A stretch of DNA of 64,000 bases, taken from positions 1,384,055-1,448,054 of the forward strand of contig NZ_KV917368.1 of assembly GCF_002019605.1 (NCBI RefSeq), written 5' to 3'. A program made the translations under genes and the position numbers. Below are positions 15,696 through 24,161 of the stretch, in pieces (position 1 is the stretch's first letter; every line of letters starts with the position of its first letter). This stretch comes from Alkalihalobacterium alkalinitrilicum (GTDB lineage: Bacteria; Bacillota; Bacilli; Bacillales; Bacillaceae_F). Below the pieces are notes generated by a model, which worked only from the letters and a program-made list of their open reading frames with translations, ran no database searches and had not been told where the DNA came from.

Positions 15696-16559
15696 TTATT
15701 TAAAGTTTTTTTCCCACTCCATCAATTCGTCTAACCCTATTAATTGATTAAATTCTGGAAAATTGGTCATTCGGTCTAAACTTGGTTCGATGGTTCCATG
15801 ACTAGATAGCGTTTCTAGCATTTCTTTTACAGCAAACGTAGCAGCAAACAAAACTGAGACAGGATAAAGTACTAATTTAAATCCAATTTGACCTAATTCC
15901 TCAATAGGTAGTAACGGGGTTTTCCCATGTTCCACCATATTAGCAACTAGTGGAATGTTAGGAAATGCTTTATGTATCGCTTCCATTTCCTGAATGGATT
16001 GTGGAGCTTCAATGAATAAAATGTCTGCTCCTGCATCTGCGTATGCCTTTCCTCTTTCAATCGCATCCTCAAAACCATTCACAGCTCTTGCATCGGTTCG
16101 AGCAATTATAAGGAAATCATCGTCAGTTCTAGTGCTTACGGCTGCCTTAATTTTTTGTGCATGTTCGTTTACTGAAACGACTTGTTTTCCTTCCATATGT
16201 CCACATCTCTTTGGGAAGACTTGATCCTCTAAATGAATGGCTGCAATACCAGCTAATTCATATTCTTGAACCGTTCGCTGAACATTAATTATATTTCCAT
16301 AGCCTGTATCTGCGTCTGCGATTAATGGTATATCAACTGCCGCTCCCATGTTTTTTGCATTTTGAACCATTTCAGTTAATGTTAAATACCCATAATCTGG
16401 CTTCCCAAGAATGTTAGCCGTTGTTCCATACCCCGTCATGTAAACGACTGAAAATCCAGCTTGTTCAACTAATTTTGCTGTTAAACCATTATAAGCTCCT
16501 GGTGCCATAATTGGCTTCTCACTTGCGAGTAGTTTACGTAATATTTCTCTTTTTTTCAT
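15696..16559 (-). CDS. Isocitrate lyase / PEP mutase family enzyme
   Basis: A 287-residue alpha/beta-barrel enzyme cleaving or rearranging 2-oxo or carboxylate substrates. The active-site loop reads FPKRCGHMEGKQVV, close to the KKCGH motif of methylisocitrate lyase with Cys as catalytic residue; Mg-binding acids are in LIADADTGYGN and HLEDQVFP, and IARTDAR follows. Length and motif suit either methylisocitrate lyase-like, oxaloacetate decarboxylase-like, or carboxyphosphonoenolpyruvate mutase-like members; no prp genes are nearby, so I do not choose. Start at 16559 because GGGAGGCGG lies 4-6 bases upstream; the in-frame start 5 codons earlier lacks a site. Confidence 0.8.
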   Translation of the reverse strand: MKKREILRKLLASEKPIMAPGAYNGLTAKLVEQAGFSVVYMTGYGTTANILGKPDYGYLTLTEMVQNAKNMGAAVDIPLIADADTGYGNIINVQRTVQEYELAGIAAIHLEDQVFPKRCGHMEGKQVVSVNEHAQKIKAAVSTRTDDDFLIIARTDARAVNGFEDAIERGKAYADAGADILFIEAPQSIQEMEAIHKAFPNIPLVANMVEHGKTPLLPIEELGQIGFKLVLYPVSVLFAATFAVKEMLETLSSHGTIEPSLDRMTNFPEFNQLIGLDELMEWEKNFK

Positions 16560-16700
16560 CTCGCCGCCTCCCATTCATTTTCTTTAATCACTATAGATTA
16601 GTTAACCAATTTCATTTTTAAAGATAAACGAAATTTATTCCCTGTTTGGTGCTTCATATTTTAATTAAATACAGCAGATGCTGTTGTCTCGTTCATTTCC

Positions 16701-18149
16701 CTATAGAATTGGAGAAAGTAATCGAGAAATTGATTCTTTAAAACGAATGAATTTTGATCGTTTTTCATATTTTTGTTGAGTCAATTCAGTACAGAATTCC
16801 ATATCTTTTTCGAACACTTGAGCCAACTTTTCAGATGTTTCAACATCATAAATAAAAGCGTTCACCTCAAAATTTAGTTTGAAACTTCTCATGTCAATAT
16901 TCGCTGTTCCAACAGAATTGATTATCCGATCAACAACAAGCATTTTCGCATGAATAAATCCTTTTTCATAAATGTATACTTTAGCACCAGTTTTAATGAG
17001 TTCACCAACATGGGATAATGTTGCCCAGTATACAAAAGGATGGTCAGGCCGATCTGGGATCATAATTCGAACATCTTTACCTGATAAAACCGCTATTCGT
17101 AGTGCATCTAAAAGACTTTGATCAGGAATAAAATAAGGCGTTTGAATATAAATCGATTCTTTGGCTGACATAATCATATAAATATAACCATTCTTCACTT
17201 GTTCCCGTTCTGAATCAGGTCCACTCGATACAATTTGAATAGCCGCTTTTCCTTGTATTGGTTTTTGGGGAAAATAGTGAGGATCGTAATTAATATAATA
17301 GTGTTTAGACGCGTGGTTCCAATCTAAGATGAACCTTTTTTGAATAGAATCTACTGCAGGTCCTTTAATTCGTAAATGCGTATCTCTCCAATAACCAAAC
17401 TTTTTATTCAACCCTAAATATTCATCGCCAACATTAAAACCACCAATATACCCTAAGTACCCATCGACATTTACTAACTTACGATGATTTCTGTAATTTA
17501 AACGCAAGTTAATCCAAGCGAGTTTCGAAGGGAAGAATACTCCAACTTCTCCACCAGCTGCTATTAAGTCAACAAAGTCCTTTCGTTTTAACTTACGTGA
17601 ACCTAACTCATCATACAATACCCTAACTTTTACGCCTTTTTTTGCTTTTTCGACGAGGGCTTGAATAATTTGTTTTCCTAGCCCATCATTTTTAATAATA
17701 TAATATTGAATATGGATAAAGTTTTTTGCATGTCGAATATCTTCTAGTAACGTATCAAACTTCTTACTTCCGTCCACAAGAATTTCAACTTCATTTCCTT
17801 TCGTTAACATCGCATCGTTGTTAATGAGGTGCATGTAAATTAAATCCTTATATTTTTCAGTAGTTGTGTCATCAAACTGAAATTCTGAATGTTTTATTTG
17901 ATCAATTTGTTTAGCAATTACTTGATCTATTCCTATTTTTTTCGTCCCTTCAGCATCAAATAAACGCTTTCTTGTTAAATTTTGACCGAGGAAAAGATAA
18001 ATAATAAATCCAAGGAAAGGAATAAAAAATAAAATTAAGATCCATGCCCATGTAGCACTTGCATCTTTTCGCTCGATAAAAATAATAATACTGGCAAATA
18101 AAATATTTATAATAAACATGACTGCTACTAATATTGAATAAATCTCCAT
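16701..18149 (-). CDS. cls: Cardiolipin synthase
   Basis: A 482-residue membrane enzyme that condenses two phosphatidylglycerols to cardiolipin and glycerol. Two N-terminal membrane helices (residues ~3-22 and 34-54) are followed by two phospholipase-D half-sites: HRKLVNVDG near residue 223 and HAKMLVVD near 400, each with HxK(x4)D. The domain order and length equal those of Bacillus ClsA/YwnE. Start at 18149 is preceded by an AGGTAGGATATG stretch. It is a single-gene unit. Another PLD protein is at 36.1 kb, without the two-helix N-terminus. Confidence 0.92.
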   Translation of the reverse strand: MEIYSILVAVMFIINILFASIIIFIERKDASATWAWILILFFIPFLGFIIYLFLGQNLTRKRLFDAEGTKKIGIDQVIAKQIDQIKHSEFQFDDTTTEKYKDLIYMHLINNDAMLTKGNEVEILVDGSKKFDTLLEDIRHAKNFIHIQYYIIKNDGLGKQIIQALVEKAKKGVKVRVLYDELGSRKLKRKDFVDLIAAGGEVGVFFPSKLAWINLRLNYRNHRKLVNVDGYLGYIGGFNVGDEYLGLNKKFGYWRDTHLRIKGPAVDSIQKRFILDWNHASKHYYINYDPHYFPQKPIQGKAAIQIVSSGPDSEREQVKNGYIYMIMSAKESIYIQTPYFIPDQSLLDALRIAVLSGKDVRIMIPDRPDHPFVYWATLSHVGELIKTGAKVYIYEKGFIHAKMLVVDRIINSVGTANIDMRSFKLNFEVNAFIYDVETSEKLAQVFEKDMEFCTELTQQKYEKRSKFIRFKESISRLLSPIL

Positions 18150-18230
18150 TTGTCATATCCTACCTAATCTTAGTTTATTACTATTATTTTACCATGGATT
18201 TAAATCAGTGAACCCTTTTTTATACCCGAA

Positions 18231-18265
18231 AAGGCTCAACCTATTTTATTTTGAGGTTGAGCCTT
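18231..18265. terminator. Strong bidirectional terminator
   Basis: AAGGCTCAACCT pairs perfectly with AGGTTGAGCCTT over a short A/T loop. It lies downstream of the hybrid-kinase relic and upstream of cls. Confidence 0.75.
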
Positions 18266-18358
18266 GCTGACTTATAAATAGCTATCGTTGTTGATTTTAA
18301 CAAAACTAGTTTGAGTCGCTACTTTTATTTCGTTCTAGGTAGAGTTCAATTCATAAAT

Positions 18359-18822
18359 TTATACAGATTTCTTTATCGGTTTTGTAAGGTGTACATTGCA
18401 CCCAACATCGATACTTTTTTGTTTATCTTCTTTTAAAGCATGAGCACAGTTAATGCAATAATAGGTGTTTCCTTTTTTCCTTCTTGCTGTTCGATTTTTC
18501 TTATTTCCTTTGTCGCAGTGTACCCATCCATAACGGGCATTTGAATGTCCATCAAAATAACATCATACTTATTTTCCTTAAACTTTTCTACTGCAATGGC
18601 TCCATGCTCAGCTATATCAATTTCCCAATTTAACCCTTTTAAATAAGCGTTTATGAGGTGCCTATTATCAATGGAGTCTTCAACGAGCAGGAGTTTCACT
18701 TTATTATTTTTGGGATTTGTTGTTTCAATGATAACTTCTTTCTTACCAACATTTCCTTGATTTTGCTGTATGTCTCCAATAGCTGCCAAAAGAGTTTTTT
18801 TACTAATGGGTTTTAATAAATA
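18359..18822 (-). pseudogene. C-terminal receiver part of a hybrid histidine kinase (split by IS)
   Basis: Reads LLKPISKKTLLAAIGD, the end of one receiver domain (conserved Lys-Pro), a linker, then a second complete receiver with LLLVEDSIDNRHLI, phospho-acceptor Asp in VILMDIQMPVMDGYTA and PIIALT. A frameshift at about 18447 breaks it; in the next frame the tail AHALKEDKQKSIDVGCNV and LTKPIKKS continues to a stop at 18359. The kinase core that should precede the receivers is absent. The piece is separated from its CHASE-domain partner (20356-20880) by the IS. Confidence 0.8.
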
Positions 18823-20355
18823 ACTCAACTTTCGCACACTGAAATAGGCAGGTAGACCTTGATGTAGTTAGGTAAGCCTGCAATCCAGTGTTGTAGTTGA
18901 CATTGAATTAATTTTTGAATCTTTTTGTTACTTTCTTTTAGAATATCTTGAAGAAGCTCGATTAGCTGCCCAAGTGCAACAGCCCAATCAAGATCACTGA
19001 TTTCATCACATAATTCATAGAATAGACCGCCTAATGTTCTTTGGTCTGTGCTACAACGGTTCTGCCAAGAGAGTACAATGTATCTAGTAAACACAATCGT
19101 GGTATGACAAATCAAGGAGTCATAAGAACGACCTTGAAACTCCTTTTGTAGCTTTAATAATGACTTTGTTGTTTTAAAAAAGACTTCAATGTCCCAGCGA
19201 ATTCCATAGATACGAATGATTTCTTGTTCACTTAAACAACAATCTGTACTTAAAATTGCCAACCATTTGCTCTTTTTATTACGATTGCGGACAAAGACAA
19301 TTTTGACAGGAATCCCATTCGCTTGTGTGGTATGAATCGAACGAAGAATTCCCTTCTTACCCTGGATAGGAGTGGCTAAGTGATACAGTTCTTTTAGACC
19401 GAACTTCTTTCCTTGGATAAGATAACGTTGCTTTAAGTTTTTCACCATGCCAATGACATCAAGACCTTGATCCTTGATCTCTTTAATAAGCGGCTGATGT
19501 GTAAACCAAGTATCCATCAGCACATAAGAGGCTTCAATTCCCGAGTTCATGGCACGCTGAACCATCGATGGAATTTGTTCAGGTGAAGATTGTAATGCTT
19601 CGACACGTCGCTTATAACCAGAACTGCGTTTATCAATTTTATCTGATATTCCATTGATGACACTGTTTTTAGAGCTCAATAAGGAAAAGTCTACAGGCAT
19701 AAACGTTGTACCGTCAGACCAACCCAATGTAAGCATACGAAAGCCTTTGTAAAAGCGCATTTTTTGAGAAGCGTGGTCAAAACAACGCGCAAGAAGTTCA
19801 ACTGATTTACTTCGATTTTTATCATAAGAAGAATCGTCAACAATCAGCACTTTGATACGCTCATGATTCGTAAGGTTACTTACTTTTTCAATCGAGTGTG
19901 TGCTTAATAAGAGTAGAAACCTTCTCCATGAATAAGTGGAATGGTTTAAGAAACGATAGACCGCGTCTTTAGCTGGAATATCCGTAGATTTCCTACTTTC
20001 GAGTGTTCGAAACCAGTTTTTGTTTTCAAAGATCAAACAGAAAATGAGCTGAAATAAATAAGCACAGGTAAAGCCAAAAGACTTGGTAATTCCAGCTTTT
20101 CTAAGATGTTTTAACACTTTTAGTTCTTTAAAGGTAGATTTTAATTCATTTGGTAGTTGCTTAGTTTGGTCATTATTCGCTATCATATAGAGGACACCTC
20201 TTCTGTATGGAATGTTTGATTCTCGACAAATCAACTATACCAAACGGATGGGTGTTTTTTTATGCAAATTTTTCGTGTCAATGAAAGTATTTCAATGACG
20301 TCAGCAACTACTGTTGGTTGAGCTTAATGAACTTTTATTGGTGCGAAAGTTGAGT
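18823..20355 (-). mobile_element. IS4-type insertion sequence with 5-bp target duplication
   Basis: Terminal inverted repeats ACTCAACTTTCGCAC (18823) and GTGCGAAAGTTGAGT (ending 20355) bound a 1533-bp element. AAATA occurs directly outside both ends (18818-18822 and 20356-20360) as the target duplication. It interrupts the hybrid histidine kinase relic. The element is of a different type from that at 7306: different ends, transposase and duplication length. Confidence 0.88.
18825..20186 (-). CDS. IS4-type DDE transposase
   Basis: A 453-residue transposase. The first Asp pair lies in KVLIVDDSSYDKNRSK (about residue 95), a second Asp in YVLMDTWFTHQPLI, and the IS4 signature Y-(2)-R-(3)-E-(6)-K in YGIRWDIEVFFKTTK. 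The N-terminal region (LRKAGITKSFGFTCAYLFQLI) differs from the DUF4372 type at 7446. I start at 20186 because GAGGTGTCC lies upstream; the longer frame to 20234 would extend into the left leader. The stop overlaps the inverted repeat, which is usual for compact elements. No interruption is seen. Confidence 0.88.
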   Translation of the reverse strand: MIANNDQTKQLPNELKSTFKELKVLKHLRKAGITKSFGFTCAYLFQLIFCLIFENKNWFRTLESRKSTDIPAKDAVYRFLNHSTYSWRRFLLLLSTHSIEKVSNLTNHERIKVLIVDDSSYDKNRSKSVELLARCFDHASQKMRFYKGFRMLTLGWSDGTTFMPVDFSLLSSKNSVINGISDKIDKRSSGYKRRVEALQSSPEQIPSMVQRAMNSGIEASYVLMDTWFTHQPLIKEIKDQGLDVIGMVKNLKQRYLIQGKKFGLKELYHLATPIQGKKGILRSIHTTQANGIPVKIVFVRNRNKKSKWLAILSTDCCLSEQEIIRIYGIRWDIEVFFKTTKSLLKLQKEFQGRSYDSLICHTTIVFTRYIVLSWQNRCSTDQRTLGGLFYELCDEISDLDWAVALGQLIELLQDILKESNKKIQKLIQCQLQHWIAGLPNYIKVYLPISVCES

Positions 20356-20880
20356 AAATAAGAATCAATATTATAAAAGTTGATATCCTTTAATATAGAA
20401 TTTAGATTTGTTGCTGTAATCATTTCTTCTACAGAAAAAGCAGCGACGACAGCTCCACGCCATTCATCCACGTCTCTCCTCTACTGTCTGAATGCCCTTA
20501 TCAAACTCATAGGCGGGGGCATACATTATAAACCCTGCCTTATGTTCACCTTAATAGTTATTAATGTCAGTTTATCTGTAACCGTAATTTCACCTGTATC
20601 TCGTGCTTGAATTATTGAAGCAAATCGAACGGGCTCGCTAAAATGATTATAGCCAACTCCTGGTATTTTATGTTGTTCAGGATGTACGTATATATTAATA
20701 GCGAAATCATCTGTTTCTATTTCTGGCCAAACATCATATTCGTCAATCGTCGTTGTAACGTCTTCTTGTACTGCTAGAGGTCTGAACTCGGATAGTATTT
20801 AGCATAAGCAGTAACACGAAGTCCTGGATATTGTTCTAATAGTCTACTATGGTCAACAAAGCGTGTCATATAGAAAATTT
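20356..20880 (-). pseudogene. CHASE-domain part of a hybrid histidine kinase (N-terminal relic)
   Basis: Minus-strand translation in shifting frames gives CHASE-domain motifs in order: RLLEQYPGLRVTAYAKYYPS, DEYDVWPEIETDDFAINIYV, GVGYNHFSEPVRFASI, ARDTGEITVTDKLTLI, and then DEWRGAVVAAFSVEEMI. CHASE domains are extracellular sensors that precede a membrane helix and a kinase core. Several in-frame stops and at least one frameshift are present. The piece runs straight to the IS; joined across the IS it would pass in frame from NIDS to YLLKPIS of the receiver relic, so the kinase core was already lost. Confidence 0.75.
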
Positions 20881-21069
20881 ATCTAAATTGACATACATAT
20901 CTAAACAGTAAATGAGAAAGGTCCTAGATTTGATAAAAACTTGGGTATTAAATTCTTACTAACTTCCTCGTACCTTTCTATATTACCACTACAACCCCAT
21001 CTTTTAGCTTATTTTTGTAACCGTTTACATATTTTAGACATATCATTATTCTGAAAGGAGGGAGAAAGA

Positions 21070-21255
21070 ATGGATCGACTTATCTTATTAATGTTAGCTA
21101 GTATTTTAGCAGGTTTCGCCTTATTACGAGTACCTGTGGAAGGGACATTTATAGCGGGTATCGAACCGATTACAAGTACTATTGGTGTATTAGCTATTTT
21201 AGTATTTTCTCTATTCCTTTTATATAAAGGATTAATGGCTCTACTAGGTAAGTAG
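21070..21255 (+). CDS. Small two-helix membrane protein, 61 residues
   Basis: MDRLILLMLASILAGFALL starts 6 bases after an AAAGGAGGG ribosome site. Two hydrophobic helices (residues ~4-19 and 37-57) flank a short polar loop containing PVEGTFIAGIEP. I do not recognise a named family; the topology resembles many small Bacillus membrane proteins. It is a single gene followed by ~150 unremarkable bases and repeat copy D. Confidence 0.6.
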   Translation: MDRLILLMLASILAGFALLRVPVEGTFIAGIEPITSTIGVLAILVFSLFLLYKGLMALLGK

Positions 21256-21414
21256 CTAAATATTTTAGATGGTGATATTAAACATAGTGTCAGGTAACTC
21301 TACCCACTACGTGTTGTCATAGCCATCTAGCTCAAATACAACATAGACAGCATATCTCATAAAGGGAGAGTAAGTACTTTAAAGTCACCCTCATTTCAAA
21401 ATTACTTTTAAACA

Positions 21415-21605
21415 TAAAGTGAAACTTCCATCCATGAGGGTTTTCCTCTTTCCCCACTGATGGCCACACGATGTCTCAGACGTTGCCACAGGACATAGCG
21501 CATTTAGTCTGTGTTTATTTAGTTGTTACTGGCAGTTTATCCCCACTTATCCTTCTTTAATTCCTCGAAGTCTTGAAGTGGGGATATTACTGCTAGTTGC
21601 TAATA
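21415..21605 (+). repeat. Four-hairpin repeat, copy D (full length, worn)
   Basis: All four elements can be aligned. Stem 1 is degraded (CATCCATGAGG against CCCACTGATG), stem 2 has lost its 3' arm, stem 3 keeps the outer CAGAC/GTCTG, and stem 4 is excellent: ACTGGCAG (21528-21535) with CTGCTAGT (21590-21597), enclosing ATCCCCACTT (21539-21548) with AAGTGGGGAT (21576-21585). Confidence 0.75.
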
Positions 21606-21616
21606 CGTTATACTGA

Positions 21617-21820
21617 CTACACAAACCAGATATAATAACTCCAATCTACCAAAAAGATAAGCAAACCGAGAGTAATATTCAACCAACCTAAAATTTTAGC
21701 TGCCTTCTTCTCCTTTTTTAAATCATCCCGTTTATATATCCGAACATCTACATATAAAACCAACCCGCCTGATATCAAAAATAAAATGACAGCATAATGA
21801 GAATATCCAATTTCAAACAT
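21617..21820 (-). CDS. CLC_0170-type small membrane protein of the ger operon
   Basis: A 67-residue protein with helices at residues ~9-25 and 45-64 separated by a basic stretch (RIYKRDDLKKEKKAAKI). It matches the CLC_0170 family that commonly lies at the end of spore-germinant receptor operons, and here it follows gerC by 12 bases on the same strand. It may be the D-type accessory subunit that modulates GerA-type receptors; this is an inference from position and size. GGAGAAAACA precedes the start. Confidence 0.72.
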   Translation of the reverse strand: MFEIGYSHYAVILFLISGGLVLYVDVRIYKRDDLKKEKKAAKILGWLNITLGLLIFLVDWSYYIWFV

Positions 21821-21832
21821 TGTTTTCTCCTA

Positions 21833-23038
21833 TTATTTATTTTTCATCCCAATCCTTCTCGTGTCAATCGTTAACTCTACTTCAACAGGAAGATCTTTAT
21901 ACATTTCCTGCCATTTTTCTTTCGTCTTTATTTTTTGTTTCCAATAACGAGGGTGCTTGGCACGGATATATTCACCAAAACCAAAGATATCCGATTGATG
22001 TTCTTGTGTTTTTCTAATAAGGTCAATAAAACTTTCTTCTGCTTTTTCTTCGATTTCTTGTTCTATTTTTGATAGCGCCTCTGAATTTATATCAAATTGT
22101 TGATTCGTTTTTTCACGCAACTCTCCCTCTATATGAACTTTTATGGTCACCTGAGGGATATCGTTCTTAAAATTAATTTTTATTTTAGATTTACGCTCAT
22201 CCGATTTAAAAATAATCGTGGCATTTTTGTCAGGTATTGGAACAAGCGCAGAATACCCTCCAGGATTGATTTGCATTATAGCCATGTAATTTCCGATTTG
22301 AAATGGTGTTGTTACCCCAACCATACGGTCATCTTTAAAATAAGCAAGTCCAGAAATTTCAATGTTCCCTTTATCCTTAATTGTTATATATGGGAGGTAA
22401 GCTTCCTGTCCTAAACTCGAAAGTTTACTCCAAAAAACCCCTAGAAAATCTTCAGGAAATTTCCCCATTTTAACTGCCTCTTCAATTGCTGTCACTAAAT
22501 ATAGTGTAGGAACTCGTTCCATTTCAGGAGCTGCATCCATATGTTTTATTGCTTCTCCTTGAGAAATAACCATCCATGCTGCTCTGCGGACTTCTGTGTT
22601 TCGACGTAAAAAATCATTTAAGTCTTTGACCCCTTCTTTCGCCACATCTTCACTAACAATAATGACACGTAAATGACCTAAGAAAATTCGAAGGGAAAGT
22701 TGTTGCTGTAAATTTTCCCAAGCATCATTCAGTGTTTGACCAGCAACACTTAACACTAGAACGGTTTCTTTTCCACCTCCTCCTTGTTCTCCACCTGTTC
22801 CTAGCGGAAGTCGTCCAGGTATGGCAATTTGAACGGAAAGTCGAATTGGTTGAACGTTTTCGATCTGAAGATCGTTAAGGTGAGTTATTTCTCCTTCTTT
22901 TTTTATTTCTTCTACAGTAGCTTTATCAATAGATATCCCTAGCACATTTGCTCTTGACTCAATATCAACATAATCCCAACAAGCTGTAAGAAAGGGGATC
23001 AAATAGATAATTAGGAAGAAAGGAAGCCATTTAGCCAT
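21833..23038 (-). CDS. Spore germination protein, Ger(x)C family lipoprotein
   Basis: The C subunit of a GerA-type germinant receptor, a lipoprotein on the outer face of the spore inner membrane. Starting at 23038 gives MAKWLPFFLIIYLIPFLTAC, a lipoprotein signal with lipobox LTAC (Cys at residue 20); the longer frame from 23068 would place ten polar residues before it. Family motifs include GISIDKA, RLSVQIAIPGRLP, FLGHLRVIIVSEDVAKEG and LRRNTEVRRAAWMVIS. The start overlaps the end of gerB by 8 bases. Length about 400 residues is usual. Expected to be made late in the forespore. Confidence 0.9.
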   Translation of the reverse strand: MAKWLPFFLIIYLIPFLTACWDYVDIESRANVLGISIDKATVEEIKKEGEITHLNDLQIENVQPIRLSVQIAIPGRLPLGTGGEQGGGGKETVLVLSVAGQTLNDAWENLQQQLSLRIFLGHLRVIIVSEDVAKEGVKDLNDFLRRNTEVRRAAWMVISQGEAIKHMDAAPEMERVPTLYLVTAIEEAVKMGKFPEDFLGVFWSKLSSLGQEAYLPYITIKDKGNIEISGLAYFKDDRMVGVTTPFQIGNYMAIMQINPGGYSALVPIPDKNATIIFKSDERKSKIKINFKNDIPQVTIKVHIEGELREKTNQQFDINSEALSKIEQEIEEKAEESFIDLIRKTQEHQSDIFGFGEYIRAKHPRYWKQKIKTKEKWQEMYKDLPVEVELTIDTRRIGMKNK

Positions 23039-24161
23039 TTTGATCCAAATTCCTTCCTGCATTTTCATTTCCTTTTGTTTTACTGATTACGGCTATTATT
23101 AGTAATAAACTAGGATATCCTATTGTTAACAAAAGACCTAAGCGTCCGACTAATTCAATAACGTTATACAACTCTAAAATATTCTGAGGTTGCATCGCTA
23201 TAATAAAAATAAATGGTAACATGATAAATGAAAACAATTTATGATCCCAAAAATGAAAGAGCTCTTTGAGAGCATAGATGGTCAAAAAATAACTTGAAAA
23301 CAGTGTAGTAAATACCGCGGTTACCCAAACTGCAAGGAAGCCAGCATCTAGACGTTCTAGGACTTGACCTGGTAATGATGTCATTTTGGCTAATTCTAAT
23401 GTAGGCCAAATTAAATTTTTAATCTCTTGGGCACCAAATACGGAAACATTTGCAATTACAATAATAAAAAAAAGACCACCAGTAATGAGCATACCCCAAA
23501 TACTTGCTTTAAGCGCTTTCCTTATTTCACGCATTGCTGGGATTATAAATGTTAAAATGAATGACCCTTGAAATAAAGCAGCAACTGTCAGCATCCCTTT
23601 TATCAGTCCATTTGGATAATTACCTATAATTGGTTGAAGATAAAGTAAATTTGCGTTTTTTAGTGAAAAAGCAACTATTACTAATGCAGGAGCTAAAATT
23701 AACGGAAAATAAAAGTGATGAATATAAGCAAAGGTTGTTATATTGCTCCGTGTTGACAACGAAGCCAGCAAAAGCATAACAATGACTGTAACCTCAAGTG
23801 GTGTTTCACGAAGAACCGATGTAACTATCACTTCTCCAAATTCACGTGCCACTAAGGAAGAGAGCGTGGCAAAAAAACAAATTATTATGATATTAAAGAA
23901 TCGTGACAACCATTTCCCTATAACTTCTTCACTGTATTGAATGATAGATTTACCAGGAAATCGCTTTGCAAGTATAGTAATTAAATATACCCCTAAAAAA
24001 GCAATCAAAGACCCTAATAGTGTAACAAGTGGAGCCCCCGTGTCTACTGCTTCAACAGTAATTCGCGGAAGTGCTAAAATGCCGACCCCTATCGTTGTAC
24101 TAGCTGTTATTATTGCTGTTTGAATGACTGTAATCTTTTTTTGATACTCCATTTCAATCAT
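23031..24161 (-). CDS. Spore germination protein, GerAB/ArcD/ProY family
   Basis: The B subunit of the germinant receptor: an APC-superfamily-like protein with about ten membrane helices, 376 residues, in the spore inner membrane, thought to bind the germinant. Motifs: ITASTTIGVGILALPR at the N-terminus and FPGKSIIQYSEEVIGKW before helix 3. It overlaps gerA by 8 bases and gerC by 8 bases, so all three are translationally coupled. An alternative start is the ATG three codons downstream; GGTGGG favours 24161. Confidence 0.9.
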   Translation of the reverse strand: MIEMEYQKKITVIQTAIITASTTIGVGILALPRITVEAVDTGAPLVTLLGSLIAFLGVYLITILAKRFPGKSIIQYSEEVIGKWLSRFFNIIIICFFATLSSLVAREFGEVIVTSVLRETPLEVTVIVMLLLASLSTRSNITTFAYIHHFYFPLILAPALVIVAFSLKNANLLYLQPIIGNYPNGLIKGMLTVAALFQGSFILTFIIPAMREIRKALKASIWGMLITGGLFFIIVIANVSVFGAQEIKNLIWPTLELAKMTSLPGQVLERLDAGFLAVWVTAVFTTLFSSYFLTIYALKELFHFWDHKLFSFIMLPFIFIIAMQPQNILELYNVIELVGRLGLLLTIGYPSLLLIIAVISKTKGNENAGRNLDQNG

